Of a stretch of DNA of 44,882 bases, positions 7,693 through 16,789 are shown one piece after another. Under the pieces are notes generated by a model that did no database searches, was not told where the DNA came from, and was given only the letters and a program-made list of their open reading frames with translations. How positions within the stretch are numbered: position 1 is the first letter of the stretch; the number at the start of each line of letters is the position of its first letter. Made by a program: the position numbers and the translations under genes. Location: assembly GCA_903873945.1 (NCBI GenBank), contig CAIQQM010000310.1:1-44882 (forward strand), written 5' to 3'. The DNA comes from an uncultured Verrucomicrobiota bacterium. Its GTDB lineage: Bacteria > Verrucomicrobiota > Verrucomicrobiia > Limisphaerales > UBA8199.

Positions 7693-8219
7693 AGTGTGAT
7701 TCAAAAATTCGCTTATGAATGAAAGGCAAAGCCGGCGGCATTGGAAAGAAGAATTTGATGCGTGTACAAAAAACCCCACCGTTGCCGTGTGCGACTGCTC
7801 CTCTAAACCCGGTTCAACATATGGGACGAGCGGGCTGTTTTCGGCTTCCATTCAAGGCGTGCCGGCGACAACCGTCGCTCCTAGTCCCTTAATCGTTCAA
7901 CTACGGTTCAAGTTCTTAGTCGTTAAGCACGAACAGGGCAGGGTAAATTCAATTTTCTGACTGGCAAAGAACGCAAATCTGATACCGCAGCATCCGTGCC
8001 AGCCTAGGGAACAACGCGACAAAAGGCCGGAAACCGGCTTGAAAGCAATACGGGGTGCCTTGAAGTGTCCTCGCGGCAAACGGCATCGATTTGCAGGACG
8101 AAACATTGCCAACAGCGCCCCCGCGAGTTATTCGCGGGATTGCGCGCGGCTCAAGCCTGCCACCCAACCTTTCGCAACACTTCCGACTTGCCGTATGCGG
8201 AAGGCGTTTGGAGACAGTC
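7693..8219. other. Spacer between argG and the DUF1015 gene
   Basis: About 530 bases upstream of argG hold only short open frames (up to 81 codons) with no recognisable protein character. No tRNA, clear hairpin-T-run terminator or known leader RNA was recognised. It must contain the argG promoter and may contain the 3' end signals of the DUF1015 gene. Confidence 0.4.
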
Positions 8220-9434
8220 CTAAATCATATGGCAGAACATGGCGTCGCGAAGCTTGGGTTCGAACCAAGTGCTTTTGGGGGGCATGATCCCGTTGGCATC
8301 GGCAATGGACATGAGGTCCTCAATGCTGGTTGGGAACATGGAGAAGGCACAAGAGTAATCACCGCTGTTGACAAGTTTTTCAAGTTCCACGGTGCCGCGA
8401 ATGCCGCCAACGAAGTTAATGCGTTTGCTGGTCCGCGGGTTCTCGATGCCGAAGATGGGATCCAACACGTGTTTTTGCAGCAGAGTGACGTCGAGGCTTT
8501 CAATAGGGTCAGTCGTGGAGGCAAATTCCGGGCGGACCGCCAGGGCGTGCCACCGGCCATCGAGGTATAGAGCGAGTTCATGCTTGCAAACCGGTTTGGC
8601 CGGTCCGCCCGGCTTTAGGGAGAACACGCGTTGAAGTTTCTCGATCAATCCAAAAAGCGAATGCCCGTTCAAATCCTTGAGCACGCGATTGTAGGGGAGG
8701 ATTTGCATCTGGTTGTGGGGAAAGATGACGCTGAGGAAAAAAGCGCTGTGACCGGAACCTTTCCGGCTCTGATACACGCGTGCGGCAGCAGCGCTACGAT
8801 GGTGGCCATCGGCGATATAGAGACAGGGTGTGCAGACGAATTCGCTCTCGATTAGGAGTATGTCAGACTTGGAGGCGAGCACCCAGGCGGTGTGGCGCAC
8901 ACCGTCCCGAGCGGTGAAATCGATGGCCGGGGGTTCGGACACTCTTTTTGTGACGAGTTCATCAATAGTCCGGCTGGCTCGATAGGTGAGGAACACCGGG
9001 CCGGTTTGGGAACTTAAAGCTTCGATGTGCCGAATGCGGTCATCTTCCTTGTCCGGCCTGGTGAGTTCGTGTTTTTTGATAACGCCCTTAAGGTAGTCTT
9101 CGCAACTGGCTGCAGCGACGAGTCCGACCTGGCTGTGCTGCCCCATAATCTGACGGTAAAGATAAAAGAAGGGCTCCCGGTCCCGGCAAAGCGCGCCTCC
9201 GGAGATAAGCCGTTGAAAATTCTCTTTGCCCCTGGCGTAAACTTCCGGCGCGTAAGGGTCGGTCCCGAGAGGCAAATCTATCTCCGGTTTGCTAACATGA
9301 AGGAAGCTCAATGGATTGTCCGCAGCGAGCTGGCGCGCCTCGTCGGAGGACATGACGTCGTACGGGAGCTCACATATTTTGGGGGCTAATCCCGGTTTTG
9401 GTCTTAATGCAGCAAAGGGCTTAATTGTGGCCAT
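8220..9434 (-). CDS. DUF1015 family protein
   Basis: The 404-residue protein begins MATIKPFAALRP and contains YDVMSSDEARQLAADNPLSFLHV, the strongly conserved YIADGHHRSAAAARVY, and FFLSVIFPHNQMQILPYNRVL. All are hallmarks of DUF1015, a widespread soluble family. Its reaction is not firmly established, and the GHHR motif suggests a catalytic or metal-binding centre. The frame extends upstream to 9566, but the ATG at 9434 matches the family N-terminus. The gene stands alone, divergent from rpmB, with 230 bases between the two starts. No functional inference can be drawn from the neighbours. Confidence 0.85.
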   Translation of the reverse strand: MATIKPFAALRPKPGLAPKICELPYDVMSSDEARQLAADNPLSFLHVSKPEIDLPLGTDPYAPEVYARGKENFQRLISGGALCRDREPFFYLYRQIMGQHSQVGLVAAASCEDYLKGVIKKHELTRPDKEDDRIRHIEALSSQTGPVFLTYRASRTIDELVTKRVSEPPAIDFTARDGVRHTAWVLASKSDILLIESEFVCTPCLYIADGHHRSAAAARVYQSRKGSGHSAFFLSVIFPHNQMQILPYNRVLKDLNGHSLFGLIEKLQRVFSLKPGGPAKPVCKHELALYLDGRWHALAVRPEFASTTDPIESLDVTLLQKHVLDPIFGIENPRTSKRINFVGGIRGTVELEKLVNSGDYSCAFSMFPTSIEDLMSIADANGIMPPKSTWFEPKLRDAMFCHMI

Positions 9435-9664
9435 AAATGGGCAGCACATTATGATGGGTGTGGCGCGAACGCACGCGAAAAGTGTGAAAAACGCGGGGCC
9501 GCAAGGCTGAAAGCACCTTTTGACCCGTGAACGAACCCATGCCCGGGTTGACTCATGATCGGCCAACGGCTATTTTACCCGTGTTGAGCAGGGAAATAGA
9601 GCTTGCACCGATAATCGAACAACTGGTAGTTTTTCGGCTCTTTGATTTTGAAACAGGATTTTGT

Positions 9665-9931
9665 ATGGCAAGAATTTGTGAACTGACAGGCAAACGGCCG
9701 ATGAAGGGCAGTATCATCTGGCGGAGTGGCAAAGCGAAAAAGAGCGGCGGTATCGGCACACATATCACCGCAATCACCAAACGCCGCTTCATGCCAAACC
9801 TCCAGCGCGTCAAGGCGCTGGTAGATGGCGAAGTGCGCTACATTCGCGTCACCGCCAATGCCCTCAAACAGGGCTTGATTGTAAAGGCGCCAAAGCGCAC
9901 GTGGAAGAAGGAAGCGGCGACCAAAGCCTGA
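9665..9931 (+). CDS. rpmB: 50S ribosomal protein L28
   Basis: The 88-residue basic protein starts MARICELTGKRPMKG and has the central TKRRFMPNLQRVKALVDGE and RVTANALKQGLIVKAP segments of bacterial L28, which binds 23S rRNA in the large subunit. ATG 9665 is preceded by AGGA with good spacing. The upstream extension of the frame to 9527 is not protein-like. Only one cysteine is present, so this is not the four-cysteine zinc form. It is a single-gene unit closed by the strong terminator at 9958-10001. Confidence 0.95.
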   Translation: MARICELTGKRPMKGSIIWRSGKAKKSGGIGTHITAITKRRFMPNLQRVKALVDGEVRYIRVTANALKQGLIVKAPKRTWKKEAATKA

Positions 9932-9957
9932 TTCGGCAATAACCGAGATTTGACAAT

Positions 9958-10001
9958 AGAGAATGGCGTTTTTTAGGTGACGCCATTCTCTTTTTGTTTT
10001 T
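9958..10001 (+). terminator. Intrinsic terminator of rpmB
   Basis: AGAGAATGGCG (9958-9968) pairs perfectly with CGCCATTCTCT (9981-9991) around a 12-base loop and runs into TTTTTGTTTTT. The 11-bp stem plus T-tract lies 26 bases after the rpmB stop and separates it from the convergent smpB. Confidence 0.93.
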
Positions 10002-10020
10002 AGGCGCCTTGCGCATCCGT

Positions 10021-10476
10021 TTAACGCTCCTTAAACCGGCGCATCGTGGCGCGCTTAAGTTCGCGGTCCGCTTCGCGTTGCTTCAGGTCTTCCCGCTTGT
10101 CAAATTGGGCTTTGCCTTTGCCCACAGCCAAAGCCACTTTCACTTTTCCGTTTTTCCAGTAGAAAGCGAGCGGCAGCAACGCATTCCCTTTGACAGCCGC
10201 CAACCCGAACAATTTGCGGATTTCCGACTTGTGCAGCAGCAATTTGCGCGTGGCCTTAGGTTGGTGATTCTGGAGGTTGCCGTGGGCGTATTCGTCAATG
10301 TGAGCGTTGTACAGGCAGACCTCGCCATTCTCCACGCGGGCGAAGGCGTCGCTGATTTGCCCTTTACCGGCGCGCAGGGCTTTCACCTCCGTCCCGTGGA
10401 GGACAATGCCCGCCTCGAAGGTTTCGAGAATATGATAATCGCGGCGAGCTTTGGGGTTAGTCAAAATGTCGGCCAT
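10021..10476 (-). CDS. smpB: SsrA-binding protein SmpB
   Basis: The 151-residue protein begins MADILTNPKARRDYHILETFEAGIVL and continues GTEVKALRAGKGQISDAF, the OB-fold core of SmpB, with a basic tail rich in R and K. SmpB delivers tmRNA to stalled ribosomes in trans-translation. Its C-terminal tail folds in the mRNA channel. ATG 10476 is preferred, although ATG 10488 would add four residues. rpoZ-like lies 70 bases upstream on the same strand, and rpmB converges from the left. The tmRNA gene itself was not found in the window. Confidence 0.95.
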   Translation of the reverse strand: MADILTNPKARRDYHILETFEAGIVLHGTEVKALRAGKGQISDAFARVENGEVCLYNAHIDEYAHGNLQNHQPKATRKLLLHKSEIRKLFGLAAVKGNALLPLAFYWKNGKVKVALAVGKGKAQFDKREDLKQREADRELKRATMRRFKER

Positions 10477-10546
10477 AAACAGCAACAACCAGAAGGTACC
10501 CCTTCTGGCTGCTTGCCACTATCATTTTGGTCAATGCGCCTTTGAG

Positions 10547-10801
10547 CTAATGCTTCTTGCGCTTCTTGCCGACTGGCCGGGTGAGTTCGACCAGTTCCGG
10601 CATTTCAAAACCGACTTTGTCTTCGATAATTTCGAGCAGGGCTATGTCCGCCGCGCCCAGGTTGCCGGTGTCGGCCACCAAAGGCCGGCTCATCGCTCCA
10701 CCGCCGGAGGTAAGCTGTCGGACACGGCGTGAAATCAAGTTAACCAGAACGTTGGGGTTGCCAACTTTCTCCAGTGCCTTTTTTGCGAGTTCGGCGTTCA
10801 A
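10547..10801 (-). CDS. rpoZ: Probable RNA polymerase omega subunit
   Basis: The small basic protein (84 aa) shows the omega pattern. ALEKVGNPNVLVNLISRRVRQL corresponds to the K-x-x-N-x-x-x-L-V-x-x-A-x-R-R-x-R-Q-L core. PLV and a following IALLEIIEDKV helix match the PLV-x-A-x-x-EI segment. Omega stabilises beta-prime and aids polymerase assembly. The reading frame has a stop just upstream, so the only plausible start is the TTG at 10801-10799. The KKRKKH tail is lineage-specific. It is probably co-transcribed with smpB. A misassigned small basic protein remains possible. Confidence 0.72.
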   Translation of the reverse strand: MNAELAKKALEKVGNPNVLVNLISRRVRQLTSGGGAMSRPLVADTGNLGAADIALLEIIEDKVGFEMPELVELTRPVGKKRKKH

Positions 10802-10919
10802 AGTTGTCTAATGGTGTTCAAGGTCGAGCCAAACAAGCTAAACAACCGCGCTCGGAACGCAATACAAAAATAGGGAATCAGCTTGCGGCGGGCATGGGCT
10901 TTTCTTAAAAGAACGGCAC

Positions 10920-11846
10920 ATGTCCATTACACCTAAAGGCTTGGCTTCATCTCGCCGGGGTCCGTTTGATGTGCAGGAGTTTCTGGCGATCCGCACGCTG
11001 AGGGTCAACAAAGCTCTGGATGGCTTCCTGCCTTCGGCCAGAACCTCCCCCTCAACTATTCACCGGGCGATGCGGTACTCGCTGTTTGCGGGCGGCAAAA
11101 GGATGCGTCCAGCATTGTGCCTGGCCGCAGCAGCAGCTTGCGGGGGCGAGGAAGCGCCGGCGATGCCTCTGGCCTGTGCAGTCGAATGCATCCACACTTA
11201 TTCGCTCATCCATGACGACTTGCCGGCGATGGACAATGATGATTATCGGCGGGGAAAACTGACCAATCATAAGGTCTTTGGCGAGGGAATGGCCGTTCTC
11301 GCAGGCGACGCGCTGTTGACACAAGCCTTCGAGATTGCCGCCCGATGCAAAGGCTGGCGGCAATATCCCCATCAGAAGATCGTTTTGGAGCTTGCCCACG
11401 CGGCCGGCTCGCTCCAGTTGATTGCCGGGCAGGTTGCGGATTTGGAAGCGGAGGGGAAAAAGATCTCCGGCGCACAACTTCGATTCATACACGAGCGCAA
11501 GACCTCGGCGCTGCTGTGCTGCGCTGTCCGCCTAGGCGGCATGAGCGCCAATTGCTCTCGGGCCAAATTGGGGGCTTTGACGGCTTTCGGTTACCACGTC
11601 GGGCTCGCCTTCCAGGTGATCGACGATATCCTGGATGTGACCCAAACCAGCGAGAAACTAGGTAAGACCGCAGGAAAGGACACCAAAGCGCAGAAAGCAA
11701 CCTACCCTGCCATCGTTGGGTTGGAGGAATCGCGAAAAATTGCCGCGCGCCTCACGAGCCGCGCTTTTGGCGCGCTGAAGAGCTTCCGCGGCAAAGCGGT
11801 GGCACTGGAGGCGCTCGCCGAGTTTCTCCTGCGACGCGATCGTTAG
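10920..11846 (+). CDS. ispA: Short-chain polyprenyl diphosphate synthase (farnesyl/geranylgeranyl type)
   Basis: The 308-residue protein has the two aspartate-rich metal and substrate motifs of trans-prenyl synthases: FARM in LIHDDLPAMDNDD and SARM in FQVIDDILDVT. It also has GGKRMRPALC near the N-terminus and the GKTAGKDTKAQKATYPA loop. Such enzymes condense isopentenyl diphosphate with allylic diphosphates to C15 or C20 products for quinone and lipid-carrier synthesis. The DDxxxxD spacing in FARM (two extra residues) is the usual bacterial FPP-synthase form, but chain length cannot be fixed from sequence alone. It starts at ATG 10920, 118 bases from the divergent rpoZ-like start. Confidence 0.92.
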   Translation: MSITPKGLASSRRGPFDVQEFLAIRTLRVNKALDGFLPSARTSPSTIHRAMRYSLFAGGKRMRPALCLAAAAACGGEEAPAMPLACAVECIHTYSLIHDDLPAMDNDDYRRGKLTNHKVFGEGMAVLAGDALLTQAFEIAARCKGWRQYPHQKIVLELAHAAGSLQLIAGQVADLEAEGKKISGAQLRFIHERKTSALLCCAVRLGGMSANCSRAKLGALTAFGYHVGLAFQVIDDILDVTQTSEKLGKTAGKDTKAQKATYPAIVGLEESRKIAARLTSRAFGALKSFRGKAVALEALAEFLLRRDR

Positions 11847-11896
11847 ACAGTCTTGAGACGCACGTTTATCGAGGTATTCTAGAGCCAGAGTTACCC

Positions 11897-13273
11897 ATGA
11901 AGATTACGAACCTCAATCCTGATACGGACATCGGTGCCTCCGCATGGGCCGTTGAAATCGAGGGCCACCGGCTGCTCATGGATGCAGGAATTCACCCGAA
12001 ACGCGAAGGGCGAGCGAGCCTGCCGTTGTTTGACCTGGTTAAGAAGGAGCCGATGGATGCCATCGCGATCTCCCACTGCCATCATGACCACGTTGGTGCG
12101 CTGCCGGTTGCGCTCCGGCATTTCCCTCAGGCCCATGTCCTGATGAGCGAACTGAGCTACTTCCTAGTCGAACGCGTCCTCCATAACTCCGTCAATGTCA
12201 TGAAACAACAGCGGGATGAATTGGGAATCAAGGATTACCCGCTGTTCAGCCATGATGAAGTGGATGACATCGCGCCGCTTTTCCAGGGTTTTCGATACAA
12301 CCGCGAGGTTGATTGGGCCGCATTTCACAAATCGCGCGCCGGTGCCTTTTCGCCAACTCTGGAATTCCATGACGCCGGCCATACGCTCGGCTCCGCCGGA
12401 ATCATGGTACGCGGCCAGAAAGAAACACTCTTTTACACCGGCGACGTTTGTTTTCATGATCAAACCATCCTCAAGAGCGCCCGATTTGATGGCATCAAAG
12501 CGGATGTGCTGATCATGGAAACGACCCGGGGCAATCGCGAACTCCCTCCCGGTTTCAGCCGGGAGAAAGAAATCAAACGCTTAAGCCAGGCGATTCAGCA
12601 GGTGCTCAACCGCAAAGGCTCAATTCTGATCCCGACCTTCGCGCTTGGCCGCACGCAGGAGATTCTCGCGCTCCTAGCCATCCTGATGAGCAAAGGCAAA
12701 TTGAACTCCCAGCCTGTCTACATCGGAGGGCTTGGCCGTGTGTTTTCAGAAATCTACGACCTGGAATCACACCGAACCCATCGCCAGCACCCCAATCTCC
12801 AATTGCACGAGGCGCTGAACCTTGTCGTGCTTGAAAAAGGACAGGCGGAGAAAATGAAGCTCGGCGGGGGCCGTCTTTTCGTCACGACAGCCGGGATGAT
12901 GAGCGAGCATACGGCCTCGCATGACCTGGCGCTACGCATGATCGGCGACAAGTCTCAGGCAATTTTCTTTGTCGGTTACACTGACCCTAACACGCCGGGC
13001 GGATGCCTCAGGGCCGCCAAACATGGTGAGACGTTTGTTTTCAGCCCGAGCGGCGGCGAAGTCACCCGATGTTGTGAGATTGAGGACTTCGATCTTACCG
13101 CCCACGCCAACCGCGACGAAATGCTCGACTTTGTCGGCCGAGTCGGCCCGCGCACCGTTCTGCTCAGCCATGGCGGAGATGATTCGCGCGATTGGTTTGA
13201 AACACAGATTCACGCCCGCTACCCCAGCGTAAAGGTGATCCAACCCAAACCAGGACAGCGAGTGGAAGCCTGA
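11897..13273 (+). CDS. Beta-CASP metallo-beta-lactamase-fold hydrolase (RNA exonuclease-like)
   Basis: The 458-aa protein has the zinc-binding motif SHCHHDHVGALP (about 55-66), a second-histidine region HDAGHTLGSAG, the FYTGDVCFHD aspartate motif, and the beta-CASP features IPTFALGRTQEIL and VTTAGMMSEH. The C-terminal motif is HANRDEMLDFV, then LLSHGGDD. These place it with RNase J/CPSF73-like beta-CASP enzymes, most likely acting on RNA, in the shorter prokaryotic YSH1-like group without the RNase J C-terminal domain. It lies 50 bases after ispA and 48 bases before the likely addB start, so co-transcription is likely. Substrate is not evident. Confidence 0.88.
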   Translation: MKITNLNPDTDIGASAWAVEIEGHRLLMDAGIHPKREGRASLPLFDLVKKEPMDAIAISHCHHDHVGALPVALRHFPQAHVLMSELSYFLVERVLHNSVNVMKQQRDELGIKDYPLFSHDEVDDIAPLFQGFRYNREVDWAAFHKSRAGAFSPTLEFHDAGHTLGSAGIMVRGQKETLFYTGDVCFHDQTILKSARFDGIKADVLIMETTRGNRELPPGFSREKEIKRLSQAIQQVLNRKGSILIPTFALGRTQEILALLAILMSKGKLNSQPVYIGGLGRVFSEIYDLESHRTHRQHPNLQLHEALNLVVLEKGQAEKMKLGGGRLFVTTAGMMSEHTASHDLALRMIGDKSQAIFFVGYTDPNTPGGCLRAAKHGETFVFSPSGGEVTRCCEIEDFDLTAHANRDEMLDFVGRVGPRTVLLSHGGDDSRDWFETQIHARYPSVKVIQPKPGQRVEA

Positions 13274-13321
13274 GGCAAATTAATTTCTTTGCCCCCGAGG
13301 CTGCTTTCAAGAAAATCGGGT

Positions 13322-16300
13322 GTGCAAGTTCGTTTGTTGCTGGGACCGGCCGGGAGCGGGAAGACTTTCCGTTGCCTGACGGAAGTTCGTCGCGCGCTCG
13401 CGGTCTCCCCCGACGGCCCGCCGCTGCTGCTGCTCTCGCCCAAGCAAAGCACCTATCAGCTGGAGCGGCAATTCCTCGCAGACCTTTCCGTTCCGGGCTT
13501 TACACGCCTGCACATCTTCTCATTCGAACGCCTGGCACATTTCATCCTCGAGCGGCTGCAAAAGGCTTCGCCCAAGCTGCTCGGCGAGGAAGGGCGCCTG
13601 ATGGTCCTGCGAAGCCTGCTGGCCCAAAAGCGTGACGACCTGAAATTGTTCCGCGCGAGTGCGAGGCTGACCGGCTTTGCCGGTCAACTCAGCCTCGTGC
13701 TGCATGAATTGCAGCGCAACCGGCTTACGCCCGATTCGTTGAATCAGCTTGCGGCACAGGTGCCGGATGTCGAGGGTCTCGCCTACAAGCTCCAGGACCT
13801 AGCTGTCCTTCTGAAGGATTACCTCAACTGGCTGAAAGCTCACCAGCTCCAGGACGCAAATTGCCTATTAGAATCGGTCACATTGGCCCTCAAAGAGAGT
13901 GCGGCAACCTCTTCGCTCTTTCCTATCGGCGGTCTATGGGCGGATGGATTCGCTGAATGGTCGCCGCAGGAACTGGATTTGCTTGCGGCGCTGATTCCAC
14001 GCTGCCAAAAGGCGACACTAACCTTTTGTTTGGATCGCGCTCCGACGGAGGGAATTTCGTGGCTCTCCCATTGGTCCATGGTTCACAGGTCATTTCTGGA
14101 ATGCAAAAAGCGGCTTGAGGATTTGGCGGACATCGCTCTTTCAATCGAAACGCTACCGCGACTTCCGGACCGGAATCGCTTTTCCAATAATCTATATTTG
14201 CAACATCTCGAAAAGTTCTGGGCTGAACCAAGACCATACCCTTCACGCCCGGCGGTTACGAACACGGGAGCTCAAACTTCAATGCCTGGCGCTCAAACGA
14301 AGACGCTGGCTGATGCTTTGCGAGTCGCAACTTGCGCCAACCCGGAGGCGGAAGCCACGCTTGCCGCGCGTGAAGTTCTGCGTCATGTCCGTTCAGGAGG
14401 ACGCTACCGGGATATTGCTGTTCTCGCGCGAACGGCGGAACGCTATCACTGGCCTTTGCAACGCATTTTCAAGGCTTATGAAATTCCTTTCTTTCTCGAC
14501 CGCCGCGAACTGGTCTCGCATCACCCCTTGCCCGAACTGACCCGCAGCACATTGCGAACCGTGGCCTTTCAATGGCTGCACGATGACTGGTTTGCCGCGC
14601 TTAAAACCGGCCTGGTCCCCGTCGAAGAGGAAGAAATTGACCGGCTTGAGAACGAAACTCTGGCGCGCGGTTGGAAGGGCTCGATTTGGCAGAGGCCGAT
14701 TTCCGTCGAGCAGGAACCGGCGCTCACGCGCTGGCTGGCGGCTCTCCACTCCCGGCTTTTTCCCCCATTCCAAAAATTCGCGCTGGCGATGGCGGCCAGC
14801 AGGAACCAGCCAACCGGCTCCTGCCTGGCAGCCGCTCTTCGCGAGTTCTGGGCGATGCTCAAGGTTGAAGAGCGGCTGCGCGAGTTGGAAATAATGGAGA
14901 GCCATGGCTCCGATCTTCGGACGTCCAGCGCGGTGCAGGCAACAGTGTGGGAGCAAATGAATGCCTGGCTCGCAAACGTGGAACTGGCCTTCCCCAACGA
15001 ACCGCTCCCACTGCGTGAATGGATACCCGTTCTCGAAGCGGGTTTGGCCGGCCTCACTGTCGGCGTCATCCCGCCGGCGCTGGATCAGGTTCTTATCGGC
15101 GCTCTCGATCGCTCCCGAAACCCCGACATCAAACTCGCGATTGTCCTTGGTCTAAATGAAACGGTTTTCCCCGCGCCGCCGCAAGCAACCGCCCTGTTAT
15201 CCGAGCCGGACCGGCTCGAACTCGAGAAGCGGAACGTCATCCTTGGCGGCACGGCGCAACACCAGTTGGGTCGCGAGCGTTATTACGCCTACATTGCCTT
15301 CACTCGCGCTCGGGAACGCCTGGTGCTCACCCGAGCCGCCTGCGACAGCAACGGCGCGCCACTTAACCCGTCGCCTATTCTGTCTCAGCTCAACCGTCTT
15401 TTCCCGCTAATGCTAGCCGAACCGATCCGCCCGGAAATTGACTGGCGGGAAAGCGAACACACGAATGAGCTGGTCGTGCCGCTGCTCCGAAACCGGCACT
15501 CGAAGGCAGGAATCACGGACTGGAAAGAGTTGGCCGAGGTTCCTTCCCTAGCGTCCATCATCGAGGATTTGCGCCATTTCCAAAATCCGGAGCTGGAGGA
15601 ATCATTGGCGCCAGAACTGGCAGCGCGGCTCTACGGCCCGACTCTCCGCACGTCAGTCAGCCGGGTTGAAAACTTCGCCGCCTGTCCTTTCAAGTTCTTC
15701 GTCCACTCAGGTCTGCGGGCCGAGGAACGGAAAACATTTGAGCTGGACGCCAGGGAGCAAGGAACGTTTCAACACGACGTGCTGGCCCTGTTTCACCAGC
15801 AATTGCGGCGGGAAAATAAGCGGTGGCGCGACATCACACCCCGGGAAGCTCGCGAACGGGTTGCCCGAATTTCGAGCGGATTGATAGCCAGCTATCGGGA
15901 CGGGATGCTGCAAGCCAGCCAGGAAAGCCGGTTTATGGCCAACTTCTTGACGGAATCCCTGCAGGATTTTGTCGAAATCCTAGTCGAATGGATGCGCGGT
16001 CAATACGAGTTCGATCCTGTGCAGGTTGAGCTGGCATTTGGCGGTGACAAAGGTTCACCCGCCTGGGTGGTTGACTTGGACCAAGGCCATCGGTTGGAAC
16101 TTCATGGCCGCATCGATCGTGTGGACCTTTTCCGAAAAGCCGAAAGCAACGACGCCCTTTGCATTGTCGTGGACTATAAATCGAGCCGGAAGCAATTGGA
16201 CCCGCTGCTGCTCGCGCATGGGTTGCAATTGCAACTGCTGGCCTACCTGAACGTGCTCCAACATTGGCCAAATCCCCGCGAACTGTTTGGTGCCGCCCGG

Positions 16301-16789
16301 CTCGTGCCCGCCGGCGTGTTCTACGTCAACCTGCGCGGCAAGTACGAACGCGAGCCGACTCGCCGCGAAGCCCTCTCCCACACCGAACAAGCCCGCAAAC
16401 TAGCTTATCGCCACACGGGACGTTTCGACGTTCGCGCGCTGCCTCAGCTTGACAGCCGCCCAAACGTTTCGCAGGGAGACCAATTTAACTATCGTCTCAC
16501 CAGCGTGGGGAAAGTCCATGGAAACTGCCGCGAGGCATTGAGCTCCGGGGAGTTCCGCGCGCTCATTAAGTCCGTTGAAGTGAATTTGCAGGGGATGGGC
16601 CAGCGGATTTTTGAGGGCCAGGCCATGGTAGCTCCTTATCGCAAAGGCGCGACCACGGCGTGCGACCAGTGCGGTTATCGGGCGATTTGCCGGATTGATC
16701 CCTGGATCCACGCATATCGTGTGTTGAAAAAGGCAGCGCCCGAAAAAGAGGCCCCCCCCTGCCATAACCCGCAGACCGACACCAAATGA
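13322..16789 (+). CDS. addB: ATP-dependent helicase/nuclease subunit B (AddB-like)
   Basis: From GTG 13322 the product has 1,155 residues. A TTG at 13289 would add 11. The N-terminus is RLLLGPAGSGKT, a Walker A motif eight residues in, as in AddB. A UvrD-like core follows with GLNETVFPAPP and FTRARERLVLTRA. The C-terminal nuclease has HGRIDRVDLF and VVDYKSSRK as metal-binding motifs. It is bracketed by cysteines in AACPFKFF and in CDQCGYRAIC, the four-cysteine pattern of the AddB iron-sulfur nuclease. Together with AddA it resects double-strand breaks for recombination. The stop overlaps the addA start by four bases (ATGA). Confidence 0.92.
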   Translation: MQVRLLLGPAGSGKTFRCLTEVRRALAVSPDGPPLLLLSPKQSTYQLERQFLADLSVPGFTRLHIFSFERLAHFILERLQKASPKLLGEEGRLMVLRSLLAQKRDDLKLFRASARLTGFAGQLSLVLHELQRNRLTPDSLNQLAAQVPDVEGLAYKLQDLAVLLKDYLNWLKAHQLQDANCLLESVTLALKESAATSSLFPIGGLWADGFAEWSPQELDLLAALIPRCQKATLTFCLDRAPTEGISWLSHWSMVHRSFLECKKRLEDLADIALSIETLPRLPDRNRFSNNLYLQHLEKFWAEPRPYPSRPAVTNTGAQTSMPGAQTKTLADALRVATCANPEAEATLAAREVLRHVRSGGRYRDIAVLARTAERYHWPLQRIFKAYEIPFFLDRRELVSHHPLPELTRSTLRTVAFQWLHDDWFAALKTGLVPVEEEEIDRLENETLARGWKGSIWQRPISVEQEPALTRWLAALHSRLFPPFQKFALAMAASRNQPTGSCLAAALREFWAMLKVEERLRELEIMESHGSDLRTSSAVQATVWEQMNAWLANVELAFPNEPLPLREWIPVLEAGLAGLTVGVIPPALDQVLIGALDRSRNPDIKLAIVLGLNETVFPAPPQATALLSEPDRLELEKRNVILGGTAQHQLGRERYYAYIAFTRARERLVLTRAACDSNGAPLNPSPILSQLNRLFPLMLAEPIRPEIDWRESEHTNELVVPLLRNRHSKAGITDWKELAEVPSLASIIEDLRHFQNPELEESLAPELAARLYGPTLRTSVSRVENFAACPFKFFVHSGLRAEERKTFELDAREQGTFQHDVLALFHQQLRRENKRWRDITPREARERVARISSGLIASYRDGMLQASQESRFMANFLTESLQDFVEILVEWMRGQYEFDPVQVELAFGGDKGSPAWVVDLDQGHRLELHGRIDRVDLFRKAESNDALCIVVDYKSSRKQLDPLLLAHGLQLQLLAYLNVLQHWPNPRELFGAARLVPAGVFYVNLRGKYEREPTRREALSHTEQARKLAYRHTGRFDVRALPQLDSRPNVSQGDQFNYRLTSVGKVHGNCREALSSGEFRALIKSVEVNLQGMGQRIFEGQAMVAPYRKGATTACDQCGYRAICRIDPWIHAYRVLKKAAPEKEAPPCHNPQTDTK

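Noticed and set aside
8246-8275. GGGTTCGAACC sequence resembling a tRNA T-arm
   Set aside because: It lies inside the conserved C-terminal coding part of the DUF1015 gene, and no acceptor stem or anticodon arm surrounds it.
9994-10545. 183-codon plus-strand ORF opposite smpB
   Set aside because: Antisense to an intact smpB with conserved motifs.
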